DNA of 64,000 bases from Lentinula raphanica. Its lineage: Eukaryota > Basidiomycota > Agaricomycetes > Agaricales > Omphalotaceae. The notes beneath the pieces were generated by a model that made no database searches, had not been told where the DNA came from, and saw only the letters and a program-made list of their open reading frames with translations. This document shows positions 1-10,696 of the stretch, piece after piece; within the stretch, counting starts at the first letter, position 1; each line of letters opens with the position of its first letter. The stretch covers positions 186,001 to 250,000 of the forward strand of contig JANVFP010000033.1 of NCBI GenBank assembly GCA_027919835.1, read 5' to 3'. The position numbers and the translations under genes are program-made.

Positions 1-194
1 AAATACTCACGAGTACAGGAGAATACTCGCGAATAAAATGCACGAGTACTTGTCAATACATTTTGATGATCGTGACTCGAGTATACACTCGTACCACGAG
101 TACACTCGTATAAATAAAACACTCGACTCGCGAGTCACGAGTACGAATAAACTCACGAGTACTTGTCAACACTTGCCACTCGTGAACATCTCTA
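1..194. mobile_element. Right end of a non-autonomous hAT-type element (copy 1)
   Basis: This stretch is nearly identical to 43308-43501, the right part of a complete element at 42738-43501. It ends in the same terminal inverted repeat (cactcgtgaacatctcta). It is dense in ACTCG/CGAGT motifs. Its left part lies outside the window, so the target duplication (expected to match gcgagtca at 195-202) cannot be checked. It sits just upstream of the carboxypeptidase remnant. Confidence 0.8.
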
Positions 195-224
195 GCGAGT
201 CAGGCGCTAGATTACGAAAAACTG

Positions 225-977
225 ATGGCTGAACGTGAACTGAAGAATATTCTGAAGAAATGGCACAAGAAGGCTTCGAAGCTGAGGAAACTGAAGAAGG
301 TTTTCGGGAAGAAGTGCCACCGTCACTCCACGGAAGTTTTTCCTGATACCCAGCAGGAAGATCTCCAGATTGGTCAAATTCAGGACTTCAACGCGGATGT
401 GATCTCTTCGCACAGTGAGGGGAACGATCATCTACGGCCCCGCACTTACGCCGAGTCCCATGATCATTCTCATCTTCCTGTCGGACACTGGCAGGGAGAG
501 TATCGAGAGGACCGTCTTGAGCTGGAGACCTTGCGTGGTCTTGCTCTCCATATGGCTTCGAGCTACCTCACTCCGATCAACACACCTGTAGCAAGTCGAA
601 CCGACGAGCTCATCTCATGCCGAAAGTATTCAAGGCTATCAAGCGGGTTCGCGAGGTGAACCAGAAGCTTGTCGCCTTCGAACGAGGGTTTATACCCGAA
701 GATGGACTTCCTGAGAGGGAGTGGTATAAGCTGCAGCGCCTAGGTGTAGCTCCCAGACGATGGTTGGGTGAGTATTCTCTGTTCTGAGTTTGACTGGCAG
801 ATATTGGTTAGATGCAGTAGCTCACTGGCTTCTTTGTGTGGATAGGTTACGGCGCGACTACGTTGCCTGCTCTCACGGAGTCGATTACTCTGGATAAGAA
901 CCTCCACGTTAGGGAAATATGAAGCTGAGCGTCTCAAGGGATTGGTGGACAAGCTCGTGGAAACAATTCGAGTTTAG
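225..977 (+). pseudogene. C-terminal remnant of a glutamate carboxypeptidase II-like (M28, TFR-dimer) gene
   Basis: The clear part is 611-977. It encodes a stretch with KLVAFERGF, REWY, LGVAPRRWLG and, after an intron (768-845, gtgagt...ag), YGATTLPALTESITLDKN, ending in EAERLKGLVDKLVETI. This matches the TFR-like dimerisation domain at the C-terminus of fungal glutamate carboxypeptidase II/Vps70-type proteins. The N-terminal peptidase domain is absent. A reading-frame change is needed near 600-617, between the upstream ORF (start 225, containing GLALHMASSYLTPINT) and this part, and a second one at about 915, where one extra A in gggaaatatg breaks the frame. The upstream 100 residues are Lys-rich and not recognised. 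Most likely a decayed fragment, not an active peptidase. Confidence 0.7.
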
Positions 978-1065
978 AGGCATTGACAAAGCTGTAGATT
1001 GGCTTTCTCTCGTACTCTCTCTTCTTCCTTCTCTATAATCAGCTTCTTTCCAACTTCTGGTATCA

Positions 1066-3960
1066 ATGTCGACCATTGGCAACAATCGTAGTACAGCAGG
1101 CTCAACGACCAATCGCCGGTCGATGTCATCTATACCCATGCCCAATATGCAGGCTTCACTGTTGTCTAACACAGCTCAGGCAAAGAGTACTTCTTCACGC
1201 CAGCTTTCAACGCCAGCGGGTTCAGGCCACGGAAAACGCGTCACCAATGACGTCTCCACGAACTCCAACTCACTATCCACTTCCAACTCGACCCCTACCG
1301 CGAACAAACTTACAGCCAACAACTTGATAGCCTCAGTAGCTCTGTACCAAGGCCAAGGGACACACCGTCCATCGCTTCGAACCAACGTTCTATCATTGGT
1401 TCACGACCTTTGAAGGCTACGCAGGAAAGGCCCCAATCGTTACACACTGAACCGTCTCAGACCGAATCACCAACGCCAGTGTCTTTTTCGAATGACATGT
1501 CCACCCAGTCTGCTTCTACCACAACCCCCTCAAAACCTTGACCACGTGTGACTTCCGCCGTATCCAGCCTAGTGGCGACTCCGACACCCTCTCCGTCGCG
1601 TACCCGCATGTTATCCACACCAGGAACGATAGGCTCTGCGATCAAAGCGGCCAAGACGACTCCGACAGCATCTCCTACCATCAGTCTCACGTCACCTCAC
1701 ATATGATGTCCTTGGAAACCTCTCTCCACCTCTCGCTCTACGAGTACTCCTCCACTTCCCCGTGACGGACGTCGTTCAAAGACTCAGCCTCGTGTCCAAA
1801 AAATGGCACAAGATGATACAGCACTACACCTTTTGGCGGTACCACTGCTACCACCTTACCCGTACGGACCCTGTTCCTATCCAAGCACCCTTACCTCCTC
1901 CCCGAGGCCCAGGCGATGCAGGCTGGTTCCCGCTCTATAAAAGTTTACACCACCTGCAGAAGAACCTCGCAGAAGGCCTTGCTCAGTCGATTCTCTTCCT
2001 ACATGGTCATACTAATCATGTCACGACTTTGACGCTGAGAGGAAGGAGGTTGATCAGTGGAAGCTATGATGAGAGTATACGGTTTTGGGAGTTGCCCGAG
2101 AGAGGGGTAGGTGTGGGGATGTCGAGGGCTGCAATTGATAATGATATCAATAGCAGTGGTGTTGATGGTCTAGGCGGAGCTGGTGAGTCTGGAAAGGACA
2201 GCCTAGGACGGAAGGGTGAAAGAAGCATTGAAGTTGGCAGAATGTAAGAAGGTGCTGAAGGTCGGAAAAGTAGTGAGTTGTGTGGATTGGTTGATTGAGG
2301 AAGGCAAGTAGTTGTGTTGTATAGTGAAAAGTTGCGAACTTGACTGTTTTCGCAGAAGTGTTTGTTGTAGGCTTCCACGATGTCGGAAGGGTACATCTCT
2401 TTTCCTCTCTCACCTATACCCCACTTCAACAATTGGCGGGGCATTTGAATGGAATCAGAGCTGTCGTGTTGACCTCGAAGAATCTAGTTTCTGCTGGTAC
2501 GTGCTTCACGTCATCGTTGTCTTGTTGTGCTGAATCTTATCCTCTTTGCTTCTCTTCCACAGGCGCCAATAAAGCTCTCATCTGCTGGGATTGGCGGGCG
2601 GGAACAAAGATCGTTCGGTTTGGACAACAGACTACGGTGAATATTGGTGTTCAACTGATCGCAGGCCCGACCAAAGAAGAAGGCGAGAGAGTGGTTAGTG
2701 TGACAATTGATGGTGCCGTGAGGGTGTTCAGTATTCTTGAGTATCAGATGTTGGATTTTTGTAGCCTCAACTCTTATTATGCATTCAACGCTCATCCTTG
2801 GCTCGCAGAACAAAGAGAGATGATTTCACAGTTCAAACTTTCTGAACTCGGTGCAATGGATCCATTCTTGAACGCAAAGCTATTCAATATGGGTGCGGCG
2901 CCGAACAATATGCTTCAGTGGTTCGCGGCGAAAGGGTCTCAGAGGAAAGTGAGTGACACTGCTAAAGGCAGGTTTGATTGTGCTACAAGTTCTGTTATAG
3001 TATGCTACGAATTCGGTCATTCTTCACCTTCAATGGCAGGAAGACAGTAATACGGACGTGGCGTCTGGAGCAGAACAAGCGACTAACAACTCCAATCGAA
3101 AAGATTCCCTCTCAGTCAAATCACCACTCACACCAACCACGGCTGCATCCATCAAATCCCCGACTCGATCACCCTCTGTGCTTTCCCTCGCATCGAGCTC
3201 AAACACCGGCACGCAAAGCCAGACTCCGACTAGACCACGTAACTCCCGAAATTCCACTTCCTCTTCTTCTCTTTCTGGAAGTGCCTCAAGACGGTCTTCG
3301 TTATTGAGTAGCATATCCACCTCTACCGGTCCAGGTAGTGGAAGACTCAGCGTTAGCGAGAACAGTCACACCTACGACGGCGATTCTTTAGGAGGAAGCA
3401 CGCTTTATGTCGGAGGAAACAACGGACTAGGCGTTAGCACAGCAAGACTCGGTCAACGCGCAGCGATCCTTACTGCGCCTCCAAAATTGGTCGCTTTGGT
3501 TGAGACACCTGATGTTGCAGTGAGAGCTGTGGATCCAAGGAAGAAGAGGGTGGTCACAGCTACGAGGTTCAGTTCGAGGGTGGGGGCGGATAGGAGGGTG
3601 AGTATGGTTGGCGTAGGGAGGGAGGAAGACGTTCAGATTCATCCTGACATACACTCTTAGATATTCATGTCCATTCATCAAGACAGGACTGAATCGAAGT
3701 CTGGATCGGATATCCAAGAAGCAGGGGAAGATGACGGGGAAGATGACTCGGACTCGGATTTGCACCATTTCATTACCGGTTCCAAGCTGACTGCTGGAGG
3801 AGAAAGATTCATACCCTATTCTGGTGCGGACATTGACACAAACAGTGTACCCGTTACCGGCGCTTGGGCTGCTCTTGCTGACGGAGAATCTATGTCTGCC
3901 AACAGTGGGCACCCAGGAGGCGGTGGCAGAATCAAGGGATTGCTAGGGTGGATTGGTTGA
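1066..3960 (+). pseudogene. F-box/WD40-repeat protein gene, decayed
   Basis: The order is a Ser/Thr/Pro-rich N-terminal region (1066-1700, in shifting frames), then an F-box at about 1707-1830 (LPVTDVVQRLSLVSKKWHK-like, encoded as HFPVTDVVQRLSLVSKKWHK). WD40 repeats follow: GHTNHVTTLTLRGRRLISGS and DESIRFWEL near 2005-2095, CVDWL near 2282, [20 protein letters not shown] near 2436-2495, then [14 protein letters not shown] and [20 protein letters not shown] intron (gcaagt...cgcag, about 2308-2354) and GT-AG introns (about 2496-2563 and 2950-3000) keep the WD40 frame. The C-terminal part (3058-3960) is low-complexity Ser/Thr-rich and has an in-frame TAG at 3658-3660. Several N-terminal frame changes and that stop argue for a pseudogene. 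F-box/WD40 proteins normally recruit substrates to SCF ubiquitin ligases. Confidence 0.7.
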
Positions 3961-4130
3961 TCGAGGAAGGCAAGTAGTTGTGTTGTTTAAAAGGTTTCGG
4001 ACTTGACTGACTGTTCTCGCAGAGGTGTTTGTTTTAGGCTTCCAAGATGTTGGAAGGGTATACCCCTCTTCAACAATCGGCGGGGCGTTTGAACGGAATT
4101 AGAGCTGTTGCGTTGACCTCAAAGAATCTA
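2282..4130 (+). repeat. Internal segmental duplication of a WD40 exon-intron-exon (2282-2486 and 3949-4130)
   Basis: The block starting gtggattggttgat, through the gcaagtag GC-AG intron, to ttgacctc(g/a)aagaatcta occurs twice: 2282-2486 and 3949-4130, about 85-90% identical by eye, with a short deletion in the second. The second copy replaces the original 3' end of the WD40 gene, so the F-box/WD40 reading frame runs into foreign sequence at 3949. It includes exon, intron and exon, so it arose at DNA level and not from a spliced transcript. Confidence 0.85.
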
Positions 4131-4626
4131 CAAGGTCTAGCATTCCCCTTCCTTCCCTCCTCCCCAACCCTTTCCAGTTCTCGTTTATCTCCATTACGGT
4201 ACACTGTAGAGTTGTCATTAGGGCCTGATCCTGGTTGTGTTCCCCTTCCCCTGTTGCAGAAGTTTAGTAGCGCAGAGGATATGTGTTACTCTTGTAGAGT
4301 ATAGATCAGTTTTGAGCGTAGGAATCTAAAATTCAAGCAGAGCAGGTGTAGTTTTCTAGGGACACAAAAAAGTGCATCTGGCGACTAAAAAGGAAGGTCC
4401 GTCTCTGATCTGGATGGACCTTCCTTTTTTAACCTCCAGTTGCATTTTGGAAGTCCCACACCCACGCTTTTTTTTCTCGACTCATTTCTCTCGTGTTCGT
4501 ATCTCTGTCCATCTCTGTCTACCAGCCTTGCTGGCTCTTTTATTCTTTTAAGCTCTTCTTCCCTCTTCAAAAGCTCAACATTCAGTGCCTTACCTTCCAC
4601 CACCCTTTTTCCTCCCACTTTTCTTT
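4131..4626. other. Non-coding spacer with a long hairpin (4368-4447)
   Basis: No gene is seen. An imperfect inverted repeat with arms of about 33 bp is centred at 4408: aaagtgcatctgg... ggaaggtcc on the left pairs with ggaccttcc...ccagttgcattt on the right, around a loop of about 14 nt. Pyrimidine-rich sequence (4450-4626) precedes the first ATG of the protease gene, like the CT-rich promoters of the neighbouring genes. The hairpin could be a fold-back remnant or lie near the end of the putative large element; no target duplication was identified. Confidence 0.55.
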
Positions 4627-6182
4627 ATGTGCGCACGGTAAGTCTTTGAGTTTGAATTTAAGTATTTCTTGAAAGCTCAGGTTTGAAACTTCAGGGTTTC
4701 TCCCAGAAGGAAGCCTCAGGCTAAATCCCCAGAAATACGTTGTCATCGAAAGTTCCAATGTTCTCCGTTTGGGACAGTATGCAGCTGCAACAGGCGACAC
4801 TTCCACGAGTTGAAAGCTTTGGTCAAAAACTGCCAATCTTACCTTCCTTTTCTCTCCTTCAAAAATCTCTTGAAGGTTTCCAGGCCGTCAGATTATCAAA
4901 AGGCGTTGGATCAGATCTTCCAGTCCACTGTCACTTTTGAAACCATCCCTCGACCTCATGCCTACTTCGACCAACACATGAAGCGATTTCAAGATCTTCT
5001 CCGTCAGCTTTCTTCTGCTCCTATCATAAAAAATAGATTAGTTGCCACCATGCATTGCCACAAAATTCTCCCAGCTGATAATCTTGCTCTGGTTGTTCTG
5101 GGAAATTTGAGCGATCTTTCGGACAAAGTTCAGGACGCTACAACCAGTCTGGAACTGGCGTGGTGGGACTTTTTAGATTGTCAACCTGAACGTACTGAGG
5201 CGCTGCTTGTAGGCATCATGAACGAAGTAAGCAGGTTTGTTGCGCTGCTTTCTAAGTTGAGCTTACCCAGGAACTCTTGACAGAAACGTAACACCCCAGA
5301 GCAGTACTGGAAGCGTCTTCCTAACATCTCATTCCATGATTTTTCCACCCTTGGTGTTGGCTGCTGGGTCAACGACGAAATTGTGAACTACTTCATAGAT
5401 AAATGGAGTAGGCAGTCCCGCAGTACTTTGGGGTTCAATACTTTCTTTGCTGGCTGCTGCCTTTTCGAGGTGGAAACATCCTGCACCAGGGCGAAGAGTT
5501 ATTTGACCTCCCAAGACAAAAATCGAGTACTACGTTGGATTAAGGGCAGACAGGTATTTATTCTTATTAGACCCTCTACCTTTATTGACCGTCTGCTAGA
5601 AAGTACTCAAGTTGGAAACGTTTGACGCTGTTTTCCTCCCTATCAATGAAAGCTCTTCTCATTGGTATTCTGCCTACATTGATTTTCACCTCAAACGAAT
5701 CGAGATATACGATAGCATTAAAGAAACCTGTTTGATCAATCGTCAAAAACCCATTCCTGAACGCAAGAATTCGAATCTGATGCTGGTAAAATCTCCTCTG
5801 CTGCCTTGAGCTCATTTTTGAGGCGTAATCCTATCCTAGGTTCTAATGTGGCTAACAGAAGTATTGGGCGAAGTAAGGGGTGAACCTGTACTTTTGAAAG
5901 ACAATCCCAAAACGGATTGGGTTTTTGATCCTCATTGTAAGGTAAGCGCCTTTCGCTTGAAGAAAGTATTTCTGGTTTCTGATTGAGCCTTATCAGGTTC
6001 CATTCCAGCCGAATGCTTATGATTGCAGCGTCCACACTCTCTGGCATCTGAAGCATGTTTTGCAGCACCGAAGAGTAAAGTTTGGGAGGAAAAGTTGCGC
6101 CCCGGGTTTGTCTTTTACCGATAATATGGCAGGGAAAAGAGTCCGCTTAGCTCAGGAATTGCTTCAAGATTGTGAACTGTAA
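4627..6182 (+). CDS. Ulp1/SENP-type SUMO protease (C48 peptidase) of a transposon, one frameshift
   Basis: Six exons can be spliced: 4627-4637, 4681-5226, 5284-5553, 5612-5785, 5840-5941, 5997-6182, giving about 430 residues. The C48 protease core is complete. The catalytic His is in SSHWYSAYID, the Asp in IEIYDSI, and the oxyanion Gln and nucleophile Cys in VPFQPNAYDCSVHTLW. Upstream motifs GVGCWVNDEIVNYFID and FLPINES are typical of Ulp1 folds. Exon 2 has one apparent single-base deletion near 4808: the frame before it reads VVIESSNVLRLGQYAAATGD, the frame after reads KALVKNCQ. Ulp1-like proteases are regular passengers of CACTA-type elements, and this one lies 180 bp upstream of the Plavaka transposase in the same orientation. 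The frameshift may be real decay or a sequence error. Confidence 0.8.
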
Positions 6183-6361
6183 AAGATCCTTCAGGCTACT
6201 GTACCTAAGTTTTGTACAAGTTTTTGAAATCCAGAGCCTGTTTTTTGTAAATAGTAGCTGGTCTTGTCATCAGTTCAATTCGCTGAATTAGGTGCTCATT
6301 CACTACAAGCGCTTATTTGTTTGCTCAACCTATCCTGAACTTCTTCGTCCGCTTTGATCTA

Positions 6362-9300
6362 ATGTCTGCATCTCTAGATTACTGTTGTCCAGTCTGTCAA
6401 AAATCTTTTTCTAGGCCCCAGGATCGTCTCTCTCATCTCAATCAAAAGCAAGATGCCGCTCACTCAGCAGAAAGACAAAAGCAGCACAGAAATCTTAGTC
6501 GTCTTTTTGATCGCACAGTAGAGGCTGCTAAACTAGCTCAACAATCAGGACTGGGACTAGATAAACCTACGAAAACTCAGTCTACCCTCCTTAAACCTTC
6601 CAGATCCTCTTCTGCCCAATCTTCTTCTCTCCGATCTTCCATCACCCAATCCTCTTCCATCGATTCCAAGGATAACATAGACGGGGATTCAGCACTTGAA
6701 ACCTTAGACTATATGGATGTTGATCCAGCTCTCGGATCTTTGGACGATATGGACATTGATCCAGCTTTCTCAGAAGCTGAGGACCTCCTAGATCAGGAGG
6801 GCGAGTTGTTTGAGATTGGTCCTGAAGAAGAAAAAACAGAAGAGGAGTTTTTGCAGAGATTGATGAAGTCATCCGTAGAGGAGTTAGCAGATCTGGACTT
6901 ACACAAAGAGGAGAATCTCTTTGACTTCCTTCCTAATACATTGGACGCCAACCTGGACGTTGATGCCTCTACAAAATCCCTTCCCCCACTACATCGTTCT
7001 TTGCTTGAGGATAGTGAAAGTACTTGGACCTGGCAGTGGAATGATAAGGCTGGAGAGGTCCTAAGAAGAGAGTCCACAGTCTATCGACGTTGGCAGAGGA
7101 TTTTCTCCGGAAAAGACAAGAAAGTAATGGACGACTACCAACCTTTTGAATCCCGTTTGGAGTGGGAGATATCTCAGTGGGCTGTTAAAGAAAAATTATC
7201 GCAGAAGGCATTTGACCGTTTGCTTAAAATACCCGAGGTACAGTCTAAGCTTCTATCGTAAGAAGCTTTCTGATAAGAATTGTAGCTGAAGGGAGGCTTG
7301 GTCTTATTTTCAACAACGCTAGGTCTATGCTTCAAAAAGTAGACGCTATACCTGAAAAATGTGGTAACTGGTTTACAAAGCAGTTGGCTTTCAAGGACAG
7401 ACCCAACGAAATGTTTACCTTACACTATCGCAATCCAATTGAAGCTATCAAAGCCCTTTGGGGTGATCCTTCTCTTATGAATGAGTTTGTTTACAAGCCA
7501 GCAAAACTCTTTCGAAGCTCAACCCTTACAGAAGAGGAGAGAATATTCTCTGAGATGTGGACTAGTAGCTTTTGGCATTCTGTTCAGGTGAGCTTTCTAA
7601 AAGTCTTTAGAAGCTTCTTGCTTTTCCACTTAAGAATATTTAGGGTCAGATTCCTGAAGGAGGTACTGTTGCTCCTGTCATAATCGCCACAGACAAGACT
7701 CAGCTTACTCAGTTTTCCGGAAATAAATCTGCTTATCCTGTCTACATGACCCTTGGCAATATACCAAAAACTACTAGATGCAAGCCAGGCACTCGAGCTT
7801 GTATCCTGATTGCCTATCTTCCTGTCGACAAGTTTGTGAAAGATGGGTTAACTAAAACCCAACTTAAACTGCGAAACTATCAACTTTTTCATAGAGTGAT
7901 GTCTATTGTTCTAGATTCTCTCAAAGTCGCTGGTAATCCCAAGGGTCCTGGAGTTGAAATGACTGGAGGAGATGGAGCTGTTCGCAGGGTTTATCCTGTA
8001 CTAGCATGCTACATTGCAGATTATCCAGAGCAGTGTTTAGTAACTTGTACCAAGTACGGTACTTGTCCCAAATGCCGCCGCACCTCAGACGAACTTCACC
8101 TTCCAACTCCTGGAGAACCTAGAACTTGGCGTTGGACTCGTGACACTATTCGCGAAGCTCAAAAGGGTGCAGCAGCAGGAGGCCGGGGAGTTCACTCCAG
8201 AACTATGTTGGAGGACGTTGCTGGAGGGGATTACAAGCCCTTCTGGGTAGGCTTTCCCTTAACCGATATCCATAAATGTATCGCTCCAGATATCCTTCAT
8301 CAGCTATATCAGGGTGTGCTCAAGCACCTGGTATATTGGGTACAGCACGTTATGGGAAAGAAGGAGCTTGATGAACGTATTCAGAAGCTGCCTCCTACAT
8401 CTGGGGTCAGACACTTTTCGAAAGGAATTTCTGGTCTATCCCAGCTTTCTGGAACAGAGCACAAGAATATTGCTCGAATCCTTTTAGGCTGCTTGGTTGG
8501 AAAGATTGATCCTCGGGGGATCACAGCTTGTCGAGCTATCCTTCACTTCATCCAGCTTGCCCAGTATTCCTCTCATGATCAAGATACTCTCCAGTATATG
8601 AAACAGGAGCTAGATACCTGGTATTCTCACTGCGACTACTTCATTCATGAAGGAGCTCGAGAGAACTTTGATCTTCCAAAATTCCACTCTCTTCTTCACT
8701 ATGTCGACTCTATCCGTTGGATAGGAACCACAGACAACAGTAACACAGAAGCTTTTGAGTGCCTTCATATTGATTTTGCTAAAGAAGTATGGCGTGCCAG
8801 TAACAAGAAGGATCACTTCAGGCAAATGATCACCTTCTTATCTCGTCAAGAAAAGGTTTCTTCTTACGACTTCTATCAGTCCTGGATACAGAAATCTGAA
8901 GACGTAATTTCTGATACTTTAGTCGGACAGGATATCCCAGGAGAAGATGAAGAAGATGTACCTCTTTCTCAACGCAGTTCTGAAAATTCATCTAATTCTT
9001 CGACTCTCATCTCGATTGCCAAAAATCCCTCTGTTCGCCAAAAAAAACTATCCACAATCGCCCTCTTGCATAATGCTCCAGGATTTTCTGGGACCTTGAA
9101 GCTATTTCTCAACGACCTTCTTCCCAGGGACGAACAGCTCAGTAAAGCAAATACAATGGCTCAAATCCTGCCTTTTCTTAGTTTAGATGTTTGGCACAGC
9201 TTCAAATTAACTCCGTTGAGAGTTCTAGAAGAAGATCCAGAAAAGGTGTCCATCAAATCCCAACCCTTTCCAGTTCCTCTCCGACATCTAGACAGGATAC

Positions 9301-9765
9301 TGTGCTTGTATTGGAAACAGACAAAGCTCAATCTACAGCAGTACGAGGTTGGATAACTTATCAGAAATATCTTGCTGTTGCTGACAATATTTTATCTTAG
9401 GATGTCGGGCTGCTCGTATACGAGTAATTTTTTGTCTTCCTCCAAAGATTAGCAAAAGGGGATTCACCTTTGATGCTCCTGTTAGTTGGCCCAAGGAGCC
9501 TTTAGCCTATGTAACTTGGTACACTCGCTTCAAATCAGCTCCAGATAAAACAACAGGTATGTATTACGTTGAGCCTGCTATAGCTTCCAATGGAATACCT
9601 CAGGGTGCTATTATCCCCCTAGCCAATATTAGACAAAATTGCATGCTAGTACCTTTGAAACAAATTTGGGATACAAGTTGGACTACAGATAATATTTTAG
9701 AACAATGCCCCTCTTTTTTTGTTAACAATATGCAAAGCAAGTATACCTATCAGACTATATATTGA
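6362..9765 (+). CDS. Plavaka-type (CACTA superfamily) transposase, one frameshift
   Basis: Four exons: 6362-7257, 7323-7587, 7644-9347 and 9401-9765, about 1075 residues. The N-terminus has a C2H2-like finger (YCCPVCQKSFSRPQDRL, then H..H), followed by a Ser-rich and acidic linker. The core carries the Plavaka signature: APVIIATDKTQLTQFSGNKS, AYPVYMTLGNIPK, then ILIAYLPVDKF, CPKCRR, GFPLTDIHKCIAPDILHQLYQGV and FHSLLHYVDSIRWIGTTDN. The start was chosen at the ATG just before the zinc finger. Summed exon length is 2 mod 3, and the frame must change near 9240-9246 in an A-run (gaaaagg) to reach the C-terminal part that continues through the last intron. Otherwise intact. Plavaka elements are DDE cut-and-paste transposons abundant in Agaricomycetes. 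Confidence 0.88.
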
Positions 9766-10696
9766 ACTTTTATCTTGTAGTAATGCTTTGATTTATTTTG
9801 TACCTCGTTTGAACAACCAAAAACTTAGGCGCTCTATAGGGCGCTTTATAGCTCTACAAATGGGCGCTAATTAATTCTTTCTTTTCTTTTAGAACGACAC
9901 TTATAGACACAACTTGTTTGTCTTCTTCAGTTCATCTTCTGTATAGGTTTGTCCTCTTTATAATATCTTTTCCAGTACATTTGTATTTATCCTCTTCAGG
10001 ACCTGCTTTTCCAGTGAGTGTACATTTACCCTCTATAGAACCCCTTCTCTCTGAGGGCAAAGATAGTCGTCCTCTTTAGGACCTCCTTTTCAGCAACCTT
10101 TGTTCTCTTTAGGAGTGAGCATATGTTGGTCATCTTCAGGAAGTCCTTTCCAGAGCTCATGTGTTGGTCTTCTTTAAAATGCCTGATATAGAACGTACAG
10201 TACTCTCTCAGTGCGCGTGCAGTGCTCTCTCAGTGCGCGTGCATTGCTCTCTCAGTGCGCGTGCATTGCTCTCTCAGTGCGCGTGCATTGCTCTCTCAGT
10301 GCATGTGCATTGCTCTCTCAGTGCGTGTGCCTTGGTTTTCTTTAAGATTTCTGGGCATGAAGATTGCTCTTCTTCAGGATTTCTGATACAGGTTGTGCGC
10401 ATTGGTCATTCTTAGGGTCTTTCATTCAGGGCCTCTCATTCACAACGCGTGCATAGGATCTCTCATTTATATCGCGTGCATAGGATCTCTCGTTTATAGT
10501 GCATGCATAGGTTCTCTCATAAGTCTTATAGTGCGTGTGCATTGGTCCTTTTTAGAACTTCTTTTCTAGCACTCATACATTCATTCTCTCCAAGACCTCT
10601 TCCCTCGAGCCCTTGTGTTCATCCTCTCCAAGACCTCTTCTCTCAAGCCCTTGCGTTCATCCTCTCTAAAATTGCTTCATCTATTCTCTTTCTAAA
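9766..10696 (+). repeat. Intergenic CT-rich repeats with a 22-bp minisatellite (10200-10333)
   Basis: No gene is seen. 9826-9880 has three ggcgct motifs (ggcgctctatagggcgct and gggcgct). 9900-10190 and 10380-10690 consist of loosely repeated CT-rich segments around 'cctctttaggacct'. In between is a tandem array of six units of tgctctctcagtgcgcgtgca (22-bp period); the last two have point changes. The array and pyrimidine tracts lie directly upstream of the DUF6532-like gene and probably include its promoter. Confidence 0.75.

Noticed and set aside
6301..6320. CACTACAAGCGC as left terminal repeat of a Plavaka element
   Set aside because: No inverse (gcgcttgtagtg) was found to the right. At 9771-9783 only cttgtagta occurs, and the Ulp1 gene would fall outside.
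10200..10333. CRISPR-like regular repeats
   Set aside because: The 22-bp units are directly adjacent with no unique spacers; it is a minisatellite in a eukaryotic genome.
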